From Candidatus Gastranaerophilales bacterium (lineage in GTDB: Bacteria > Cyanobacteriota > Vampirovibrionia > Gastranaerophilales > Gastranaerophilaceae): DNA of 64,000 nt. The position numbers and the translations under genes were made by a program. Each line of letters starts with the position of its first letter. Positions within the stretch are counted from its first letter, which is position 1. The stretch lies in the NCBI GenBank assembly GCA_947625305.1, contig CANQNW010000001.1, positions 124,001 to 188,000 on the forward strand, given 5' to 3'. Below, in pieces: positions 26,033 through 35,500 of this stretch. The notes under the pieces are model-generated. The model did not search any database. It saw only the letters and a list, made by a program, of their open reading frames with translations, and was not told where the DNA came from.

Positions 26033-27088
26033 TTAAATTTTTTGAACTGAAGAAATTTGATTATCTTTATTAAAACGATAAACTACGGCAGATACAACAA
26101 ATTCATCCCCATCGTTAAAACCTGTATAATCATATTGTTTTTCCAATCTTAAAAGATTACCGTTTTTATCAAGTACAAATTCATTATTAACAGTTTCCGT
26201 TTCATCAGCGATATTATAAGTGCTATCTGATTTCACTCTTATAAAGTCTTCTAAAAATTGGAATATTTTTTTATCCCAATAATTATACCCGTCAGTTTTT
26301 TCACCAATAGTTGCTTCAATTAAATTTGTTTTATTTCCGAAGTTTTTATAAACAAATATTTTATCTCTTTTTGCTTTATAAAATTGCCATTCAAAACCGA
26401 GTGAAATTTCGGAAATATCATCCGTATTATAGTTATATGAATATTCTCTTTTATAAGTTTCATAATTATCAGATGAAAATTTAGACAATTGAATTTTGTC
26501 AATTCTGTTTTTTAATACTGCTTTAATAAATATTTCATCATCATAGACTATTTCATTGTCATATATGAAATTGGGATTATGTTTTTTACTATTATATCTG
26601 AACATAAGCCCGTCGGGCATATCATCGGCAGGGAAAAAAGATATAACATCTTTAGTGCCGTTTTGATTATCAATATTTATTTTTAAGATTGCAATACCTT
26701 CTTCAAAGCTGGCATAATCAACAGCCGTTCTTTTCCCGTCCTTTGACTTAAATATAACTGTTCCCGTGCCGTATTCATCTATATTTTTTATCGAAGATTT
26801 AATATGAGAAATACTTTCCCTTATAAGTTTTTCTGCATCTTTATGCTGAAGTCTTGCATCTGATAATAATTTGTTGCCTTCTTCTTGTATATTAATACTT
26901 TCAGAATAATATTTTTTAGATGTTTCATTTAATTCGGCTGATTTTCTGATTTTTTCGCTGTTTAAATCGAGAAAGTCTGTATTTATTTCAACTAACGGAG
27001 ACTTAAACCAATTATTATTTCTTTTTTTACCGTTAAAAGAAATTTGATTATTATATAAATTGATACTGCTAATGTTATTAATTTTCAA
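26033..27088 (-). CDS. Lineage-specific hypothetical protein
   Basis: 351 residues, no recognised family. The N-terminus has NNQISFNGKK, the recurring SFK/SFN-type motif of this genome, then a predicted coiled-coil helix of about 60 residues (SEKIRKSAELNETSKKYY and onward). A beta-strand-rich remainder has evenly spaced aromatic residues. There is no signal peptide or membrane helix. It is convergent with the MFS gene, six bases apart. The role is unknown. Confidence 0.65.
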   Translation of the reverse strand: MKINNISSINLYNNQISFNGKKRNNNWFKSPLVEINTDFLDLNSEKIRKSAELNETSKKYYSESINIQEEGNKLLSDARLQHKDAEKLIRESISHIKSSIKNIDEYGTGTVIFKSKDGKRTAVDYASFEEGIAILKINIDNQNGTKDVISFFPADDMPDGLMFRYNSKKHNPNFIYDNEIVYDDEIFIKAVLKNRIDKIQLSKFSSDNYETYKREYSYNYNTDDISEISLGFEWQFYKAKRDKIFVYKNFGNKTNLIEATIGEKTDGYNYWDKKIFQFLEDFIRVKSDSTYNIADETETVNNEFVLDKNGNLLRLEKQYDYTGFNDGDEFVVSAVVYRFNKDNQISSVQKI

Positions 27089-27211
27089 AATTATTATCCT
27101 CTGTTTGACAATAATTTTAAGTTTACAAATAAAATTTTTTGTTAAAAAATTTTCCCCTTTTTACATTACTTAAAGTAATATATAATAATAAATAGAATAT
27201 TACGGGATAAA

Positions 27212-28537
27212 ATGGAACAAAAAACATTATTTGAAAATACGCAAAATCAACCGTTAGCCTCAAGGCTCAGACCTAAATCTCTTGATGAATTTGCGGGGCA
27301 AACTCATCTGTTAGGAGAAGGCAAAGTCCTAAGGCGGTTAATTGAAAGTGATAATATAACTTCATTAATATTCTGGGGACCCCCTGGGGTTGGTAAAACT
27401 ACACTTGCAAGAATAATTGCAAATAAAACGCACTCCGAGTTCATTGATTTTTCGGCAGTCACAAGCGGAATAAAAGAAATAAGAACCGTCATGCAGCAGG
27501 CTGAAGATAACAGGACACTCGGTAAAAAAACAATAATTTTTGTGGACGAAATACACAGATTTAATAAAGCTCAGCAGGATGCATTTTTGCCGTTTGTTGA
27601 GAAGGGAAGTATAATTTTAATAGGAGCAACAACCGAAAATCCCTCTTTTGAAGTTAATTCTGCTTTATTATCCCGCTCAAAAGTATTTGTACTCCAGCCA
27701 TTAAAGACTGAAGAACTTATAATATTATTAAAAAGAGCAATAAATGATGAGCGGGGATTTGGAAATCAAACAATTAACATAACTGATGACATGCTGAAAT
27801 TAATAGCTGAATTTTCAAACGGTGATGCAAGAACAGCACTTTCAACATTAGAAATGGTAATTTTAAACGGCGATATTAATGAAAAAGAAGAAATAACCGT
27901 AACTACAGAAATTATAGAGCAGTGCATATCTAAAAAATCTTTAATTTATGATAAGAATGGCGAGGAACACTATAATATAATTTCGGCATTACATAAATCA
28001 ATGCGTAATTCCGACCCCGATGCAGCGGTATATTGGCTTGCAAGAATGCTGGAGGCAGGAGAAGACCCATTATATATAGCAAGAAGAGTAACAAGATTTG
28101 CAAGTGAAGACGTAGGTTTAGCAGACCCTCATGCGCTTGAAATAGCAGTAGCGGCTTATCAGGCATGCCACTTTATAGGAATGCCGGAATGCAGTGTACA
28201 TCTTACTGAAGCTGTAATTTATATGGCGATGGCGCCAAAATCAAACTCAATGGATGTGGCATATATGTATGCTAAATCAGACGCATTAAAACATTTGGCT
28301 GAACCTGTTCCCTTAGTAATAAGAAATGCTCCGACAAAATTAATGAAAGAACTTGATTACGGCAAAGGATATCAGTATGCACATGACAGTGAAGATAAAT
28401 TAACAAATATGCAGTGTCTGCCCGATTCTTTAGCAGATAGAGAATATTATAAGCCTACAGAACAAGGTTTTGAATTAAAATATAAAACAAGACTTGCTCA
28501 AATTAAAGCTTGGAAAAAAGCTCATAAATCAGACTGA
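27212..28537 (+). CDS. rarA: Replication-associated recombination protein RarA
   Basis: AAA+ clamp-loader-like ATPase (MgsA/WRNIP1 family) acting at stalled forks, 441 residues as usual. The N-terminus PLASRLRPKSLDEFAGQTHLLG is diagnostic. Walker A is GPPGVGKTT from G56; Walker B is IIFVDEIHRFNKAQQDAFLP; sensor 1 is GATTENPSFEVNSALLSR. The C-terminal tetramerisation part has SLIYDKNGEEHYNIISALHKSMRGSD-like sequence and YARRVTRFASEDVGLADP-type motifs. It ends overlapping the convergent alaS by nine bases. Confidence 0.95.
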   Translation: MEQKTLFENTQNQPLASRLRPKSLDEFAGQTHLLGEGKVLRRLIESDNITSLIFWGPPGVGKTTLARIIANKTHSEFIDFSAVTSGIKEIRTVMQQAEDNRTLGKKTIIFVDEIHRFNKAQQDAFLPFVEKGSIILIGATTENPSFEVNSALLSRSKVFVLQPLKTEELIILLKRAINDERGFGNQTINITDDMLKLIAEFSNGDARTALSTLEMVILNGDINEKEEITVTTEIIEQCISKKSLIYDKNGEEHYNIISALHKSMRNSDPDAAVYWLARMLEAGEDPLYIARRVTRFASEDVGLADPHALEIAVAAYQACHFIGMPECSVHLTEAVIYMAMAPKSNSMDVAYMYAKSDALKHLAEPVPLVIRNAPTKLMKELDYGKGYQYAHDSEDKLTNMQCLPDSLADREYYKPTEQGFELKYKTRLAQIKAWKKAHKSD

Positions 28538-31144
28538 TTGTTTTATGTGTTTTTCAAGTTCAGCTAAAGCTGTTCTAAGATTTGTCTTGTCTTTGCCTGC
28601 ACCTTGAGCAAAGTTAGGACGGCCACCGCCTTTTCCGCCCGTTGCTTGGGCTAAAGTATTTACAATTTGACCTGCATTTATGTCTTTTTTAATAAAGCTG
28701 TCTGATACTTTAACAATGAATGTTATTTTATCTTCATCAACGGAAGCAAGCACTACAATACTTTCCCCGAGTTTAGCGGATAACATCTCACATCCGAGTT
28801 TAACAAGGTTCGGCGGAAATGCTTCAATTTCTGATATAAACAGCTTTCCGCCATTGATATCCTGCGCTTTTGATATAAACGATTGAAATTTTGTCTTTGC
28901 CTGCTCTGCCTTTAAGTGTTCTATTTCCGTCTGCAGATTTTTATTATCAACGGCAAGTTTCATAATTTTTTCACCAAGTTCATCATAATGAACTTTAAAA
29001 GACTGCGACATTTTATCAACTATTTCGGATTTTCTTGAAAGAATTTTTAAAGCAGTATCACCGCAAACGGCTTCTATTCTTCTTGTCCCCGCAGCTACTG
29101 CTGATTCAGATAATATTTTTGTTAAACGAATTTGCCCCGTTGATTTTACGTGTGTACCTCCGCAGAGTTCCGATGAAATTTCGCCCATTTTAACAACTCT
29201 TACATCTTCCTCGTATTTTTCGCCAAATAATGCCATAGCGCCCGATTTTTTTGCCATTTCAATATTCATTATGGTGGTTGTTTGCGCTAAATCTTCTTCA
29301 ATCCATTTATTAACAATATCTTCAACCTCTTGTACTTCCTCTTTTGTCATAGCACGAGGGAAGGTAAAGTCAAAGCGGGTTCTGTTTTCTTCAACAAAAG
29401 ACCCTGCCTGATGAACTTCCTCTCCAAGCACTTTTCTTAAAGCAGCTTGAATTAAGTGAGCATTGGAATGATGTATGGTTATTTCTTTTCTTCTAGCACT
29501 GTCAATTGAAGCAGTTACCGTATCTCCGACTTTAGCTTCACCGTTAATCATTTGTACACGGTGTACAAAGAGTTTATTAACCTTAAATGTATTTAAAACT
29601 TCCGCTTTAAAGCCTTTTCCTTCAATTATACCCGTATCACCGACCTGACCGCCCGATTCAGCATAAAATGGTGTTTTATCAAGCATAATATCAATAAAGT
29701 CGCCCGCCTCAATTATTGCAATAATTTTAGCCTCCGCTGTGTCTTTTTCATATCCTAAAAACTCTGTTGAGCCGAATTTATTCTCCACATCAACATATAC
29801 AAGGTCATCCGTAAGGCTTATTTTATGAGCGGCAGCTTTTGCTTTTTCTTTTTGCTTTTGCATTTCCGCTTTATAGCCTTCCGTATCAACGGTAACACCT
29901 TTTTCAGCCGCTATTTCAACCGTCAGTTCAAGCGGAAAACCGAATGTATCATAAAGTTTAAACGCATTTTCGCCGTCTATAACTTTGTTATTCTGCATCA
30001 AATCTTCTAAAAGCTTATAGCCTCTATCCAGAGTAATCTTAAATCTTTCTTCCTCCTGTTTGATTATTGATTTAATCTTATCCGCATTTTTTTCTAAATC
30101 AGTATATGTTTCTTTATACTGATTAATAACGGTATCTACTATTTCATTTAAGAAAGGAAGTTCCAAGCCTAAAATTTTACCGTGCCTTAGCGCTCTTCTT
30201 AATATCATTCTTAAAACGTAGCTTCGACCTTCATTACCGGGGGTAACTCCGTCATTAATCATAAATGTTACGCATCTTGCATGGTCTGTTATTATTCTTA
30301 AAGAAATATCGGTCTTTTTATCCTGTTTATAAGGGACTTTTGCCATATCAGATACTTTTTGCAAGATTGGATATAATAAATCCGTTTCAAAAGTTGATTC
30401 TTTGCCCTGAACTACCATAGCAATACGTTCTAAGCCCATGCCCGTATCAACATTTTTCTTATCAAGCGGGGAATAATTACCCTCTTCATCTTGGAAAAGT
30501 TCCGTAAATACAAGGTTCCAAATTTCCACCCATCTGTCGCATTCACATGTTGCAATAGAGCAGTTATCGGAGCATTTTAAGTGTTCCCCCAAATCATAAT
30601 GGATTTCGGTGCAAGGCCCGCAAGAACCCGTTGCCCCCGGAGGTCCCCAAAAATTATCTTTTTTGCCTTTTCTTATAACTCTTTCAGGTGCAATTCCGAC
30701 ATCTTTAGTCCAGATATCATAAGCCTCATCATCAGATTCATATATTGTTATCCAAAGCCTATTCGGGTCAAGCTTTAAGTAATTAGTAACAAAATCCCAT
30801 GCCCAGGGAATAACCTCTTTTTTATAGTAATCACCGAAAGCAAAGTTGCCCAGCATTTCAAAGAACGTATGGTGTCTTGGAGTTCTTCCCACATTTTCAA
30901 TATCGGAATCTTTTCCGCCCGCTCTTGCGCATTTCTGGCATGAAACAGCTCTTGCGGGGTTAAACGGAGGTTTTTCCAAGCCTAAATAATACGGCAGAAA
31001 TTGAAGCATACCTGCCGTAGTTAACAATACCGTAGGATTATCGGGCACTAAACTTGAACTTGCCACTTCCGTTGATTGATGTTTATCTCTAAAAAATTCT
31101 ATAAAAGCTTTTCTTATTTCATTTCCCGTTAAAGGCTGTGTCAT
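28529..31144 (-). CDS. alaS: Alanyl-tRNA synthetase
   Basis: Class II synthetase charging tRNA-Ala, 871 residues, full length. N-terminal FIEFFRDKHQSTEVASSSLVPDNPTVLLTTAGMLQF (motif 1 region) and the catalytic core RTPRHHTFFEMLGNFAFGDYYK (motif 2). The editing domain carries the zinc site HHSNAHLIQAAL (H559, H563) and CGGTH from C661. A coiled coil and the C-Ala domain with the glycine-rich ATGGKGGGRPNFAQGAG complete the protein. It is followed by convergent rarA. Confidence 0.97.
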   Translation of the reverse strand: MTQPLTGNEIRKAFIEFFRDKHQSTEVASSSLVPDNPTVLLTTAGMLQFLPYYLGLEKPPFNPARAVSCQKCARAGGKDSDIENVGRTPRHHTFFEMLGNFAFGDYYKKEVIPWAWDFVTNYLKLDPNRLWITIYESDDEAYDIWTKDVGIAPERVIRKGKKDNFWGPPGATGSCGPCTEIHYDLGEHLKCSDNCSIATCECDRWVEIWNLVFTELFQDEEGNYSPLDKKNVDTGMGLERIAMVVQGKESTFETDLLYPILQKVSDMAKVPYKQDKKTDISLRIITDHARCVTFMINDGVTPGNEGRSYVLRMILRRALRHGKILGLELPFLNEIVDTVINQYKETYTDLEKNADKIKSIIKQEEERFKITLDRGYKLLEDLMQNNKVIDGENAFKLYDTFGFPLELTVEIAAEKGVTVDTEGYKAEMQKQKEKAKAAAHKISLTDDLVYVDVENKFGSTEFLGYEKDTAEAKIIAIIEAGDFIDIMLDKTPFYAESGGQVGDTGIIEGKGFKAEVLNTFKVNKLFVHRVQMINGEAKVGDTVTASIDSARRKEITIHHSNAHLIQAALRKVLGEEVHQAGSFVEENRTRFDFTFPRAMTKEEVQEVEDIVNKWIEEDLAQTTTIMNIEMAKKSGAMALFGEKYEEDVRVVKMGEISSELCGGTHVKSTGQIRLTKILSESAVAAGTRRIEAVCGDTALKILSRKSEIVDKMSQSFKVHYDELGEKIMKLAVDNKNLQTEIEHLKAEQAKTKFQSFISKAQDINGGKLFISEIEAFPPNLVKLGCEMLSAKLGESIVVLASVDEDKITFIVKVSDSFIKKDINAGQIVNTLAQATGGKGGGRPNFAQGAGKDKTNLRTALAELEKHIKQSV

Positions 31145-31190
31145 TTTACTTCCCTTTTATTTACTATCTGATAAAATTTTACAACAAAAA

Positions 31191-31222
31191 AATGCTTACA
31201 TATATGTAAGCATTTTTTTTAT
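31191..31222. terminator. Bidirectional terminator upstream of alaS
   Basis: Perfect palindrome AATGCTTACAT/ATGTAAGCATT flanked by A7 and T8 runs. It separates the ribbon-helix-helix gene from alaS on the minus strand. Confidence 0.85.
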
Positions 31223-31270
31223 TTCCCCAAATCTTTTCCCTAGTCTGTAGTGCGCTCTTATAAACTTTTT

Positions 31271-31459
31271 TTAATCAAGTAATGTTTCTAATATACTTGC
31301 ATTCTTAATAGCCAAAGCATTTTCTTTAACTCTTTGCTTATGAATATATGTTCTTAATGCTTCACGAATTAATTCACTTCGTGTACGGTTTTCACCTTCA
31401 GCTACTTCATCTATTCTTGATAAAAATTCTTCGGGCATTGAAATTAAAACTCTTGCCAT
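31271..31459 (-). CDS. Ribbon-helix-helix DNA-binding protein (CopG-like)
   Basis: 62 residues: ARVLISMPEEFLSRIDEVAEGENRTRSELIREALRTYI fits the beta-strand, helix, turn, helix plan of RHH transcription factors, with SRSELIREAL-type spacing. Such proteins are commonly antitoxins or plasmid copy-number regulators. No toxin-like gene lies directly beside it here, so it looks like an orphan regulator. The gene is terminated by the palindrome at 31191-31222. Confidence 0.8.
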   Translation of the reverse strand: MARVLISMPEEFLSRIDEVAEGENRTRSELIREALRTYIHKQRVKENALAIKNASILETLLD

Positions 31460-31553
31460 TTTATATCCTCTCTATATAATCTTTATTTTGCTCTCGTACT
31501 TATATAAAAACAATTAAGAAATAAAAATTGCATAAATAGTATATACAAAATTA

Positions 31554-31578
31554 AAACCCCTTGAATTTCAAGGGGTTT
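31554..31578 (-). terminator. Terminator of the 31601-32314 gene
   Basis: AAACCCCTTGA pairs with TCAAGGGGTTT around a 3-base loop. The minus strand continues TTAATTTT. Confidence 0.8.
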
Positions 31579-31600
31579 AATGCTTTACATTTCTTAATAA

Positions 31601-32314
31601 TTATAAATCTTCATCCTCAAATCCCGGGGAACGGGTAGGAAGGTTTTTATAACCGGGGTTCGTATAAACAGCTTTTTTTATATATTTATTTGTATAATCA
31701 CCTTTTTCAAAAAGTTTTTTCAGCATGTTTTCTCTTGTAACAAGAGAAGAAGGACTATTTAATGCAGATGGATTTTTTTCGGTTAATTTCATCCAAACCG
31801 CAGCCTCCAGTGTCCAAGCATAAGTTTCTTCATTAAGTGAAGCAAATTCATCCTGATGGATTGCCTCATGCGCCAATAAGGCTGCAATTGCTTCAGGCGG
31901 AGCATTTCTGTGTTTTTCATTGATATAAATATATAAAGTATCTTTTTTCTTCCAGCCTAAAGCATCAAAAGACGCGTATTCCTGCCTGATTTCGGCAATA
32001 TTTTTAAATTCAATTTTAAAAGGTTTTTGAGTTAAATTATTGCCCATTAAAGCATTATAAGAATATTTTGCTATATTAACGGTATTCATAAGTTCCATAG
32101 CCTGCATAACAGCACCGTCTTTAGTTACTTTTTTATACTTTTTTGCATATGCATCGGTATCAAACTCGGGCTTATTAACACTTGTTCCGCTTGAATCTTT
32201 AGAAATATTCATTTTAGTTTCATCAAGACCCGGAGTTTGTTTATCTTTGGCAAAGGCTGTCCCCAATGAGAAAATTGTTAAACTTAAAAATAAAATCAGT
32301 ATCTTTTTCTTCAT
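31601..32314 (-). CDS. Secreted HExxH metallopeptidase-like protein
   Basis: 237 residues. The N-terminus is a clear Sec signal peptide (MKKKILILFLSLTIFSLGTAFA, cleavage after AFA). The mature part contains AALLAHEAIHQDEFASLNEETYAW, an HExxH zinc motif (H149, E150, H153) with a following glutamate that could be the third ligand. That suggests a zinc peptidase fold, although no family is recognised and activity is inferred. The C-terminal tail is short and acidic. It is divergent from minC with a 206-bp gap. Confidence 0.6.
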   Translation of the reverse strand: MKKKILILFLSLTIFSLGTAFAKDKQTPGLDETKMNISKDSSGTSVNKPEFDTDAYAKKYKKVTKDGAVMQAMELMNTVNIAKYSYNALMGNNLTQKPFKIEFKNIAEIRQEYASFDALGWKKKDTLYIYINEKHRNAPPEAIAALLAHEAIHQDEFASLNEETYAWTLEAAVWMKLTEKNPSALNSPSSLVTRENMLKKLFEKGDYTNKYIKKAVYTNPGYKNLPTRSPGFEDEDL

Positions 32315-32520
32315 AAAATCCTAACCCGTCTTAACTCATAATAATATTATTACCTATTTAGTAATTAAGGACAAATTTTTTTATTTCAAGTTCCGCATAT
32401 TTTTTTTAATCTATATCGTAAGTAAGAATTTAACGGAAATTGTAAATTTAAATTAAGAAATAAAACTATACAAAAACTTAAATATATTTGAAATCATGCC
32501 CGATTTAATATATCCTTTTC

Positions 32521-33582
32521 ATGTATAAAGACCTTTTATTGAGTGTAGAGGCGGGAAAAATGATTATGGAACAATATACCGAAGAAAATACATATGTTGT
32601 GGATTTAGGAGAAATTAATTCAGCTGCGGATATAATTTTTAATTTAAGTTCACTACTTGATAACAGTGAGGCAAGAAATAAAAAAATATGCTTAAAACTT
32701 GGAAATGTAGATTTAAATCAGGCTCAAATATTAAGCATAAAATCATTAATTAACGGTATAAATTCAATATTATCAAGTATAGATACAAAATCTGCGGAAA
32801 CTGAAAAAGTCGCATTATCCTTGGGAATAATAGTTTCAAATGTATCCCCCGAAAATATAACGGAGGTAAATCCTGAAATTCCTTATAAAACGGCAGAGGA
32901 GTTTAAAAATGAAACTCATACCGAAGTTCAAGAAGAAATAAAAGAAACGGAAGTTCAAGAACATAATGAAAATCAGGAAACATCAGCTGAAGAGTCTGTA
33001 AATACCGAAAGTGTAAAAAGAGAAGAATTACAAAATACAACGGAGGAACAAGTTCCAACCGAAGATAAAGCGCAAGTACAAGATGAACTGGAAGTAATAT
33101 TCGGGTCAGACCCTGCAAAAACAAGCATATTTAATATGGAAATACCTGAAGATTTATATGAAGAAAAAGAAGGTATAACGGATATTATAGTTCCGGAGCA
33201 GGAATACACCAAAGAAGATATAGAACTGGAATCATTCCCGACAAAATATATAAAACAAACAATAAGGTCAGGGCAGGTTATAAATTATGAAGGCAATATA
33301 GTAATAATTGGCGACTGCCACCCCGGATGCGAAATAAGTGCATTCGGAGATATAACTGTATGGGGAGTATTAAGCGGAATAGCGCATGCCGGCTCAGCGG
33401 GCAATCAAAAAGCGAGAGTTCGGGCTTTAAAAATGAATGCAATCCAATTAAGAATAGCAAATTGTTATTCAAGAAGACCTGATTCATTAAACACGGTATA
33501 TATAGAAAAAACGAATTCTTTCACACCGGAAGAAGCGAGAATAATAAACGGTGAAATAGTAGTATTTAAAATAAACGATTAA
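32521..33582 (+). CDS. minC: Septum site-determining protein MinC
   Basis: Inhibitor of FtsZ polymerisation that is carried to the poles by MinD, 353 residues. The C-terminal beta-helix domain is clear: RSGQVINYEGNIVIIGDCHPGCEISAFGDITVWGVLSGIAHAGSAGNQKARVRALKMNAIQLRIA. The N-terminal domain (1-110) is divergent. Between them lies an acidic linker of about 120 residues (many E, repeated EVQEE/EVQEH), longer than usual, which accounts for the extra length. It is the first gene of minC-minD-minE with 12-bp spacing to minD. Confidence 0.9.
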   Translation: MYKDLLLSVEAGKMIMEQYTEENTYVVDLGEINSAADIIFNLSSLLDNSEARNKKICLKLGNVDLNQAQILSIKSLINGINSILSSIDTKSAETEKVALSLGIIVSNVSPENITEVNPEIPYKTAEEFKNETHTEVQEEIKETEVQEHNENQETSAEESVNTESVKREELQNTTEEQVPTEDKAQVQDELEVIFGSDPAKTSIFNMEIPEDLYEEKEGITDIIVPEQEYTKEDIELESFPTKYIKQTIRSGQVINYEGNIVIIGDCHPGCEISAFGDITVWGVLSGIAHAGSAGNQKARVRALKMNAIQLRIANCYSRRPDSLNTVYIEKTNSFTPEEARIINGEIVVFKIND

Positions 33583-33594
33583 GGAGCGGATTAG

Positions 33595-34416
33595 ATGGCA
33601 GGGAGAGTAATAGTAATCACATCCGGAAAAGGCGGGGTAGGAAAAACCACAACCAGCGCCAATATCGGAACAGCACTTGCTAAAAACGGACATAGTGTTG
33701 TTCTCGTTGATACGGATATAGGATTAAGAAATCTTGATTTACTTTTAGGATTAGAAAATAGAATTGTATACACACTTGTAGATGTAGTGGAAGAAAGATG
33801 CAAATTAAAACAGGCACTTGTAAAAGATAAGAAAAATCCTAATTTATGCTTGCTTGCAGCTGCACAGACAAGAGATAAATCTTCTGTAAGTGCAGAGCAG
33901 TTAAAGAAAATTACGGATAAACTAAAGAAAGATTATGATTTTATATTAGTAGATTGCCCCGCAGGAATAGAGCAAGGATTTCAAACAGCAATAGCAGGAG
34001 CTTCAGAAGCTATCGTTGTAACAACTCCCGAAATGTCTGCCGTTCGTGATGCAGATAGAATTATCGGTCTGTTAGAAGCAGCAGAAGGCATTGAAAGCTA
34101 TAAACTGTTAATAAACAGAGTAAGACCAAATATGATTAAATCAAATGATATGATGAGTGTAGAAGATGTAGAAAATATTTTATCTTGTCAAAAAATCGGA
34201 GTTATCCCTGAAGATACAGGTATTATAACTTCAACAAACAGGGGTGAACCTATTGTTAATAATGAAAAATCACTTGCAGGTAAGGCATATATAAATGTAG
34301 CAAGAAGAATTAACGGGGAAGAAGTTCCTTTCTTAGATATTGATGAGCCTAAAGACTTAGTCGGGAAATTAAAAAAATTCCTTTCAGGCTTAGGAAAACA
34401 CGGAAAGGAGCAATAA
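33595..34416 (+). CDS. minD: Septum site-determining ATPase MinD
   Basis: Membrane-binding ParA-family ATPase that recruits MinC and is released by MinE, 273 residues. The deviant Walker A is SGKGGVGKTTT (G11-T18), followed by DTDIGLRNLDLLLGLENRIVYTLVDVV, DFILVDCPAGIEQGF (Walker B) and TTPEMSAVRDADRIIGLL, all typical. The C-terminal amphipathic helix KLKKFLSGLGKHG is the membrane-targeting sequence. A GGAG site precedes the ATG. It abuts minE with no intervening bases. Confidence 0.97.
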   Translation: MAGRVIVITSGKGGVGKTTTSANIGTALAKNGHSVVLVDTDIGLRNLDLLLGLENRIVYTLVDVVEERCKLKQALVKDKKNPNLCLLAAAQTRDKSSVSAEQLKKITDKLKKDYDFILVDCPAGIEQGFQTAIAGASEAIVVTTPEMSAVRDADRIIGLLEAAEGIESYKLLINRVRPNMIKSNDMMSVEDVENILSCQKIGVIPEDTGIITSTNRGEPIVNNEKSLAGKAYINVARRINGEEVPFLDIDEPKDLVGKLKKFLSGLGKHGKEQ

Positions 34417-34947
34417 ATGAAAACACTTTTTGCAGATATATATAATAAAATAAGAGAATTATTTCAGCTTGAAAAATCAGAAAATACAAGCGAAACAGCA
34501 ACGAACAGACTTCAAGTCATTTTAATGCACGACAGAACTAAACTTGACCCGCTTATTATGAATAAAATGAGAGAAGAACTGATTGATGTCTTTTCAAAAT
34601 ATGTAGTTATTGACAAAGAACAGCTTGAAATCGGACTTAAAAATGAAGGCGATGCGGTTGCTCTTATGTTAAACATTCCTGTAGTAAGAGCAAAAACAGA
34701 AGAAGAACTTAACGAAATAAGAAAAAAATTACAGGAAGAAGAAGAAAAAGTTGATGACTCGGAAGATGATGAAGATGAAGATAAATCTGATGATAATGAA
34801 GAAAATAAATCAGATGAAGAATCAGAATCTGAAGAAACTGTAGAAGATGAAATAATAGAAGAAGAAATTATTGAAGAAGAATCTTCTGAAGAATCCGATT
34901 CAACAATTGAAGAAGAAACACCAATCGAAACATTAGAAAATGAATAA
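34417..34947 (+). CDS. minE: Cell division topological factor MinE with acidic tail
   Basis: 176 residues. The first ~90 match MinE: an N-terminal amphipathic helix (FADIYNKIRELF), then ATNRLQVILMHDRTKLDPLIMNKMREELIDVFSKYVVID, the MinD-stimulating and dimerisation parts. The remaining ~80 residues are almost only D, E, S, N and K, an intrinsically disordered polyanion absent from typical 80-100 residue MinE proteins. It is last gene of the min operon and is followed by an intrinsic terminator. Confidence 0.92.
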   Translation: MKTLFADIYNKIRELFQLEKSENTSETATNRLQVILMHDRTKLDPLIMNKMREELIDVFSKYVVIDKEQLEIGLKNEGDAVALMLNIPVVRAKTEEELNEIRKKLQEEEEKVDDSEDDEDEDKSDDNEENKSDEESESEETVEDEIIEEEIIEEESSEESDSTIEEETPIETLENE

Positions 34948-34966
34948 TAAAAATATAATTATAAAG

Positions 34967-34999
34967 AAATAGGATATTAATTTAATGTCCTATTTTTTT
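34967..34999 (+). terminator. Terminator of the min operon
   Basis: AAATAGGA pairs with TCCTATTT (34988-34995), followed by further T residues. It overlaps the 3' end of the small minus-strand ORF at 34998. Confidence 0.8.
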
Positions 35000-35102
35000 A
35001 TAATATTACCGCTCCTGCCATCTGAACATCACCAATTATGGCAATTAAGAGTAATATTAAAACAAATGTATACCAGATAATCTTTTTTAATTTTTTATTC
35101 AT
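34998..35102 (-). CDS. Putative 34-residue single-pass membrane peptide
   Basis: A short ORF with lysine-rich N-terminus (MNKKLKKIIWYT) and one hydrophobic helix (FVLILLLIAIIG), ending QMAGAVIL. AGTATA at 35111-35116 gives a TATACT -10 box on the minus strand eight bases before the ATG, and AGGA touches the start, so translation would be leaderless or nearly so. It is divergent from an XRE regulator 95 bp away. The positive-inside, one-helix plan is that of small regulatory or toxin peptides. Coding status is not proven. Confidence 0.4.
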   Translation of the reverse strand: MNKKLKKIIWYTFVLILLLIAIIGDVQMAGAVIL

Positions 35103-35197
35103 TCCTATATAGTATATCGTTTTTTTTATTTAGTAAATATACTTTTGTAATCTATACGACTACATACAAACATTTATTAGTATTTAAAAATAATACT

Positions 35198-35419
35198 ATG
35201 GAAAATGAAAATAAAAAATTACAAAATTTCGGAAGAAATATAGCAAAATACAGAAAACAAAAGAAGTTAACACAAAATCAACTGGCAGAACTTCTTGATA
35301 TAACAAGAGAGCACCTTGCAAAAATAGAAACCGCTAAAAGGGGTATAAGTATAAACTTGTTGTTTAGATTAAGTGATACTCTTGAAGTAGCAGAAAAAGA
35401 ATTTTTTAATTTTGATTAG
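35198..35419 (+). CDS. XRE-family helix-turn-helix regulator
   Basis: 73 residues, essentially one cro/C1-type HTH: FGRNIAKYRKQKKLTQNQLAELLDITREHLAKIETAKRGISINLLFRLSDTLEV. The recognition helix is about residues 35-45. No other domain is present. No Shine-Dalgarno precedes the ATG. Its divergent neighbour is a tiny membrane peptide ORF, and such regulators often control the adjacent promoter; this is inference. Confidence 0.88.
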   Translation: MENENKKLQNFGRNIAKYRKQKKLTQNQLAELLDITREHLAKIETAKRGISINLLFRLSDTLEVAEKEFFNFD

Positions 35420-35500
35420 TAAACAAAATATAGGGTTGATTTTTTAATTTCAGCATTTAATAATTTAAGTGTGAAGCGAGTTTGCTTTATCAAGAAAATT

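Noticed and set aside
31145-31600. Toxin partner for the ribbon-helix-helix protein
   Set aside because: No small ORF on either side has coding character; flanks are a terminator and AT-rich sequence.
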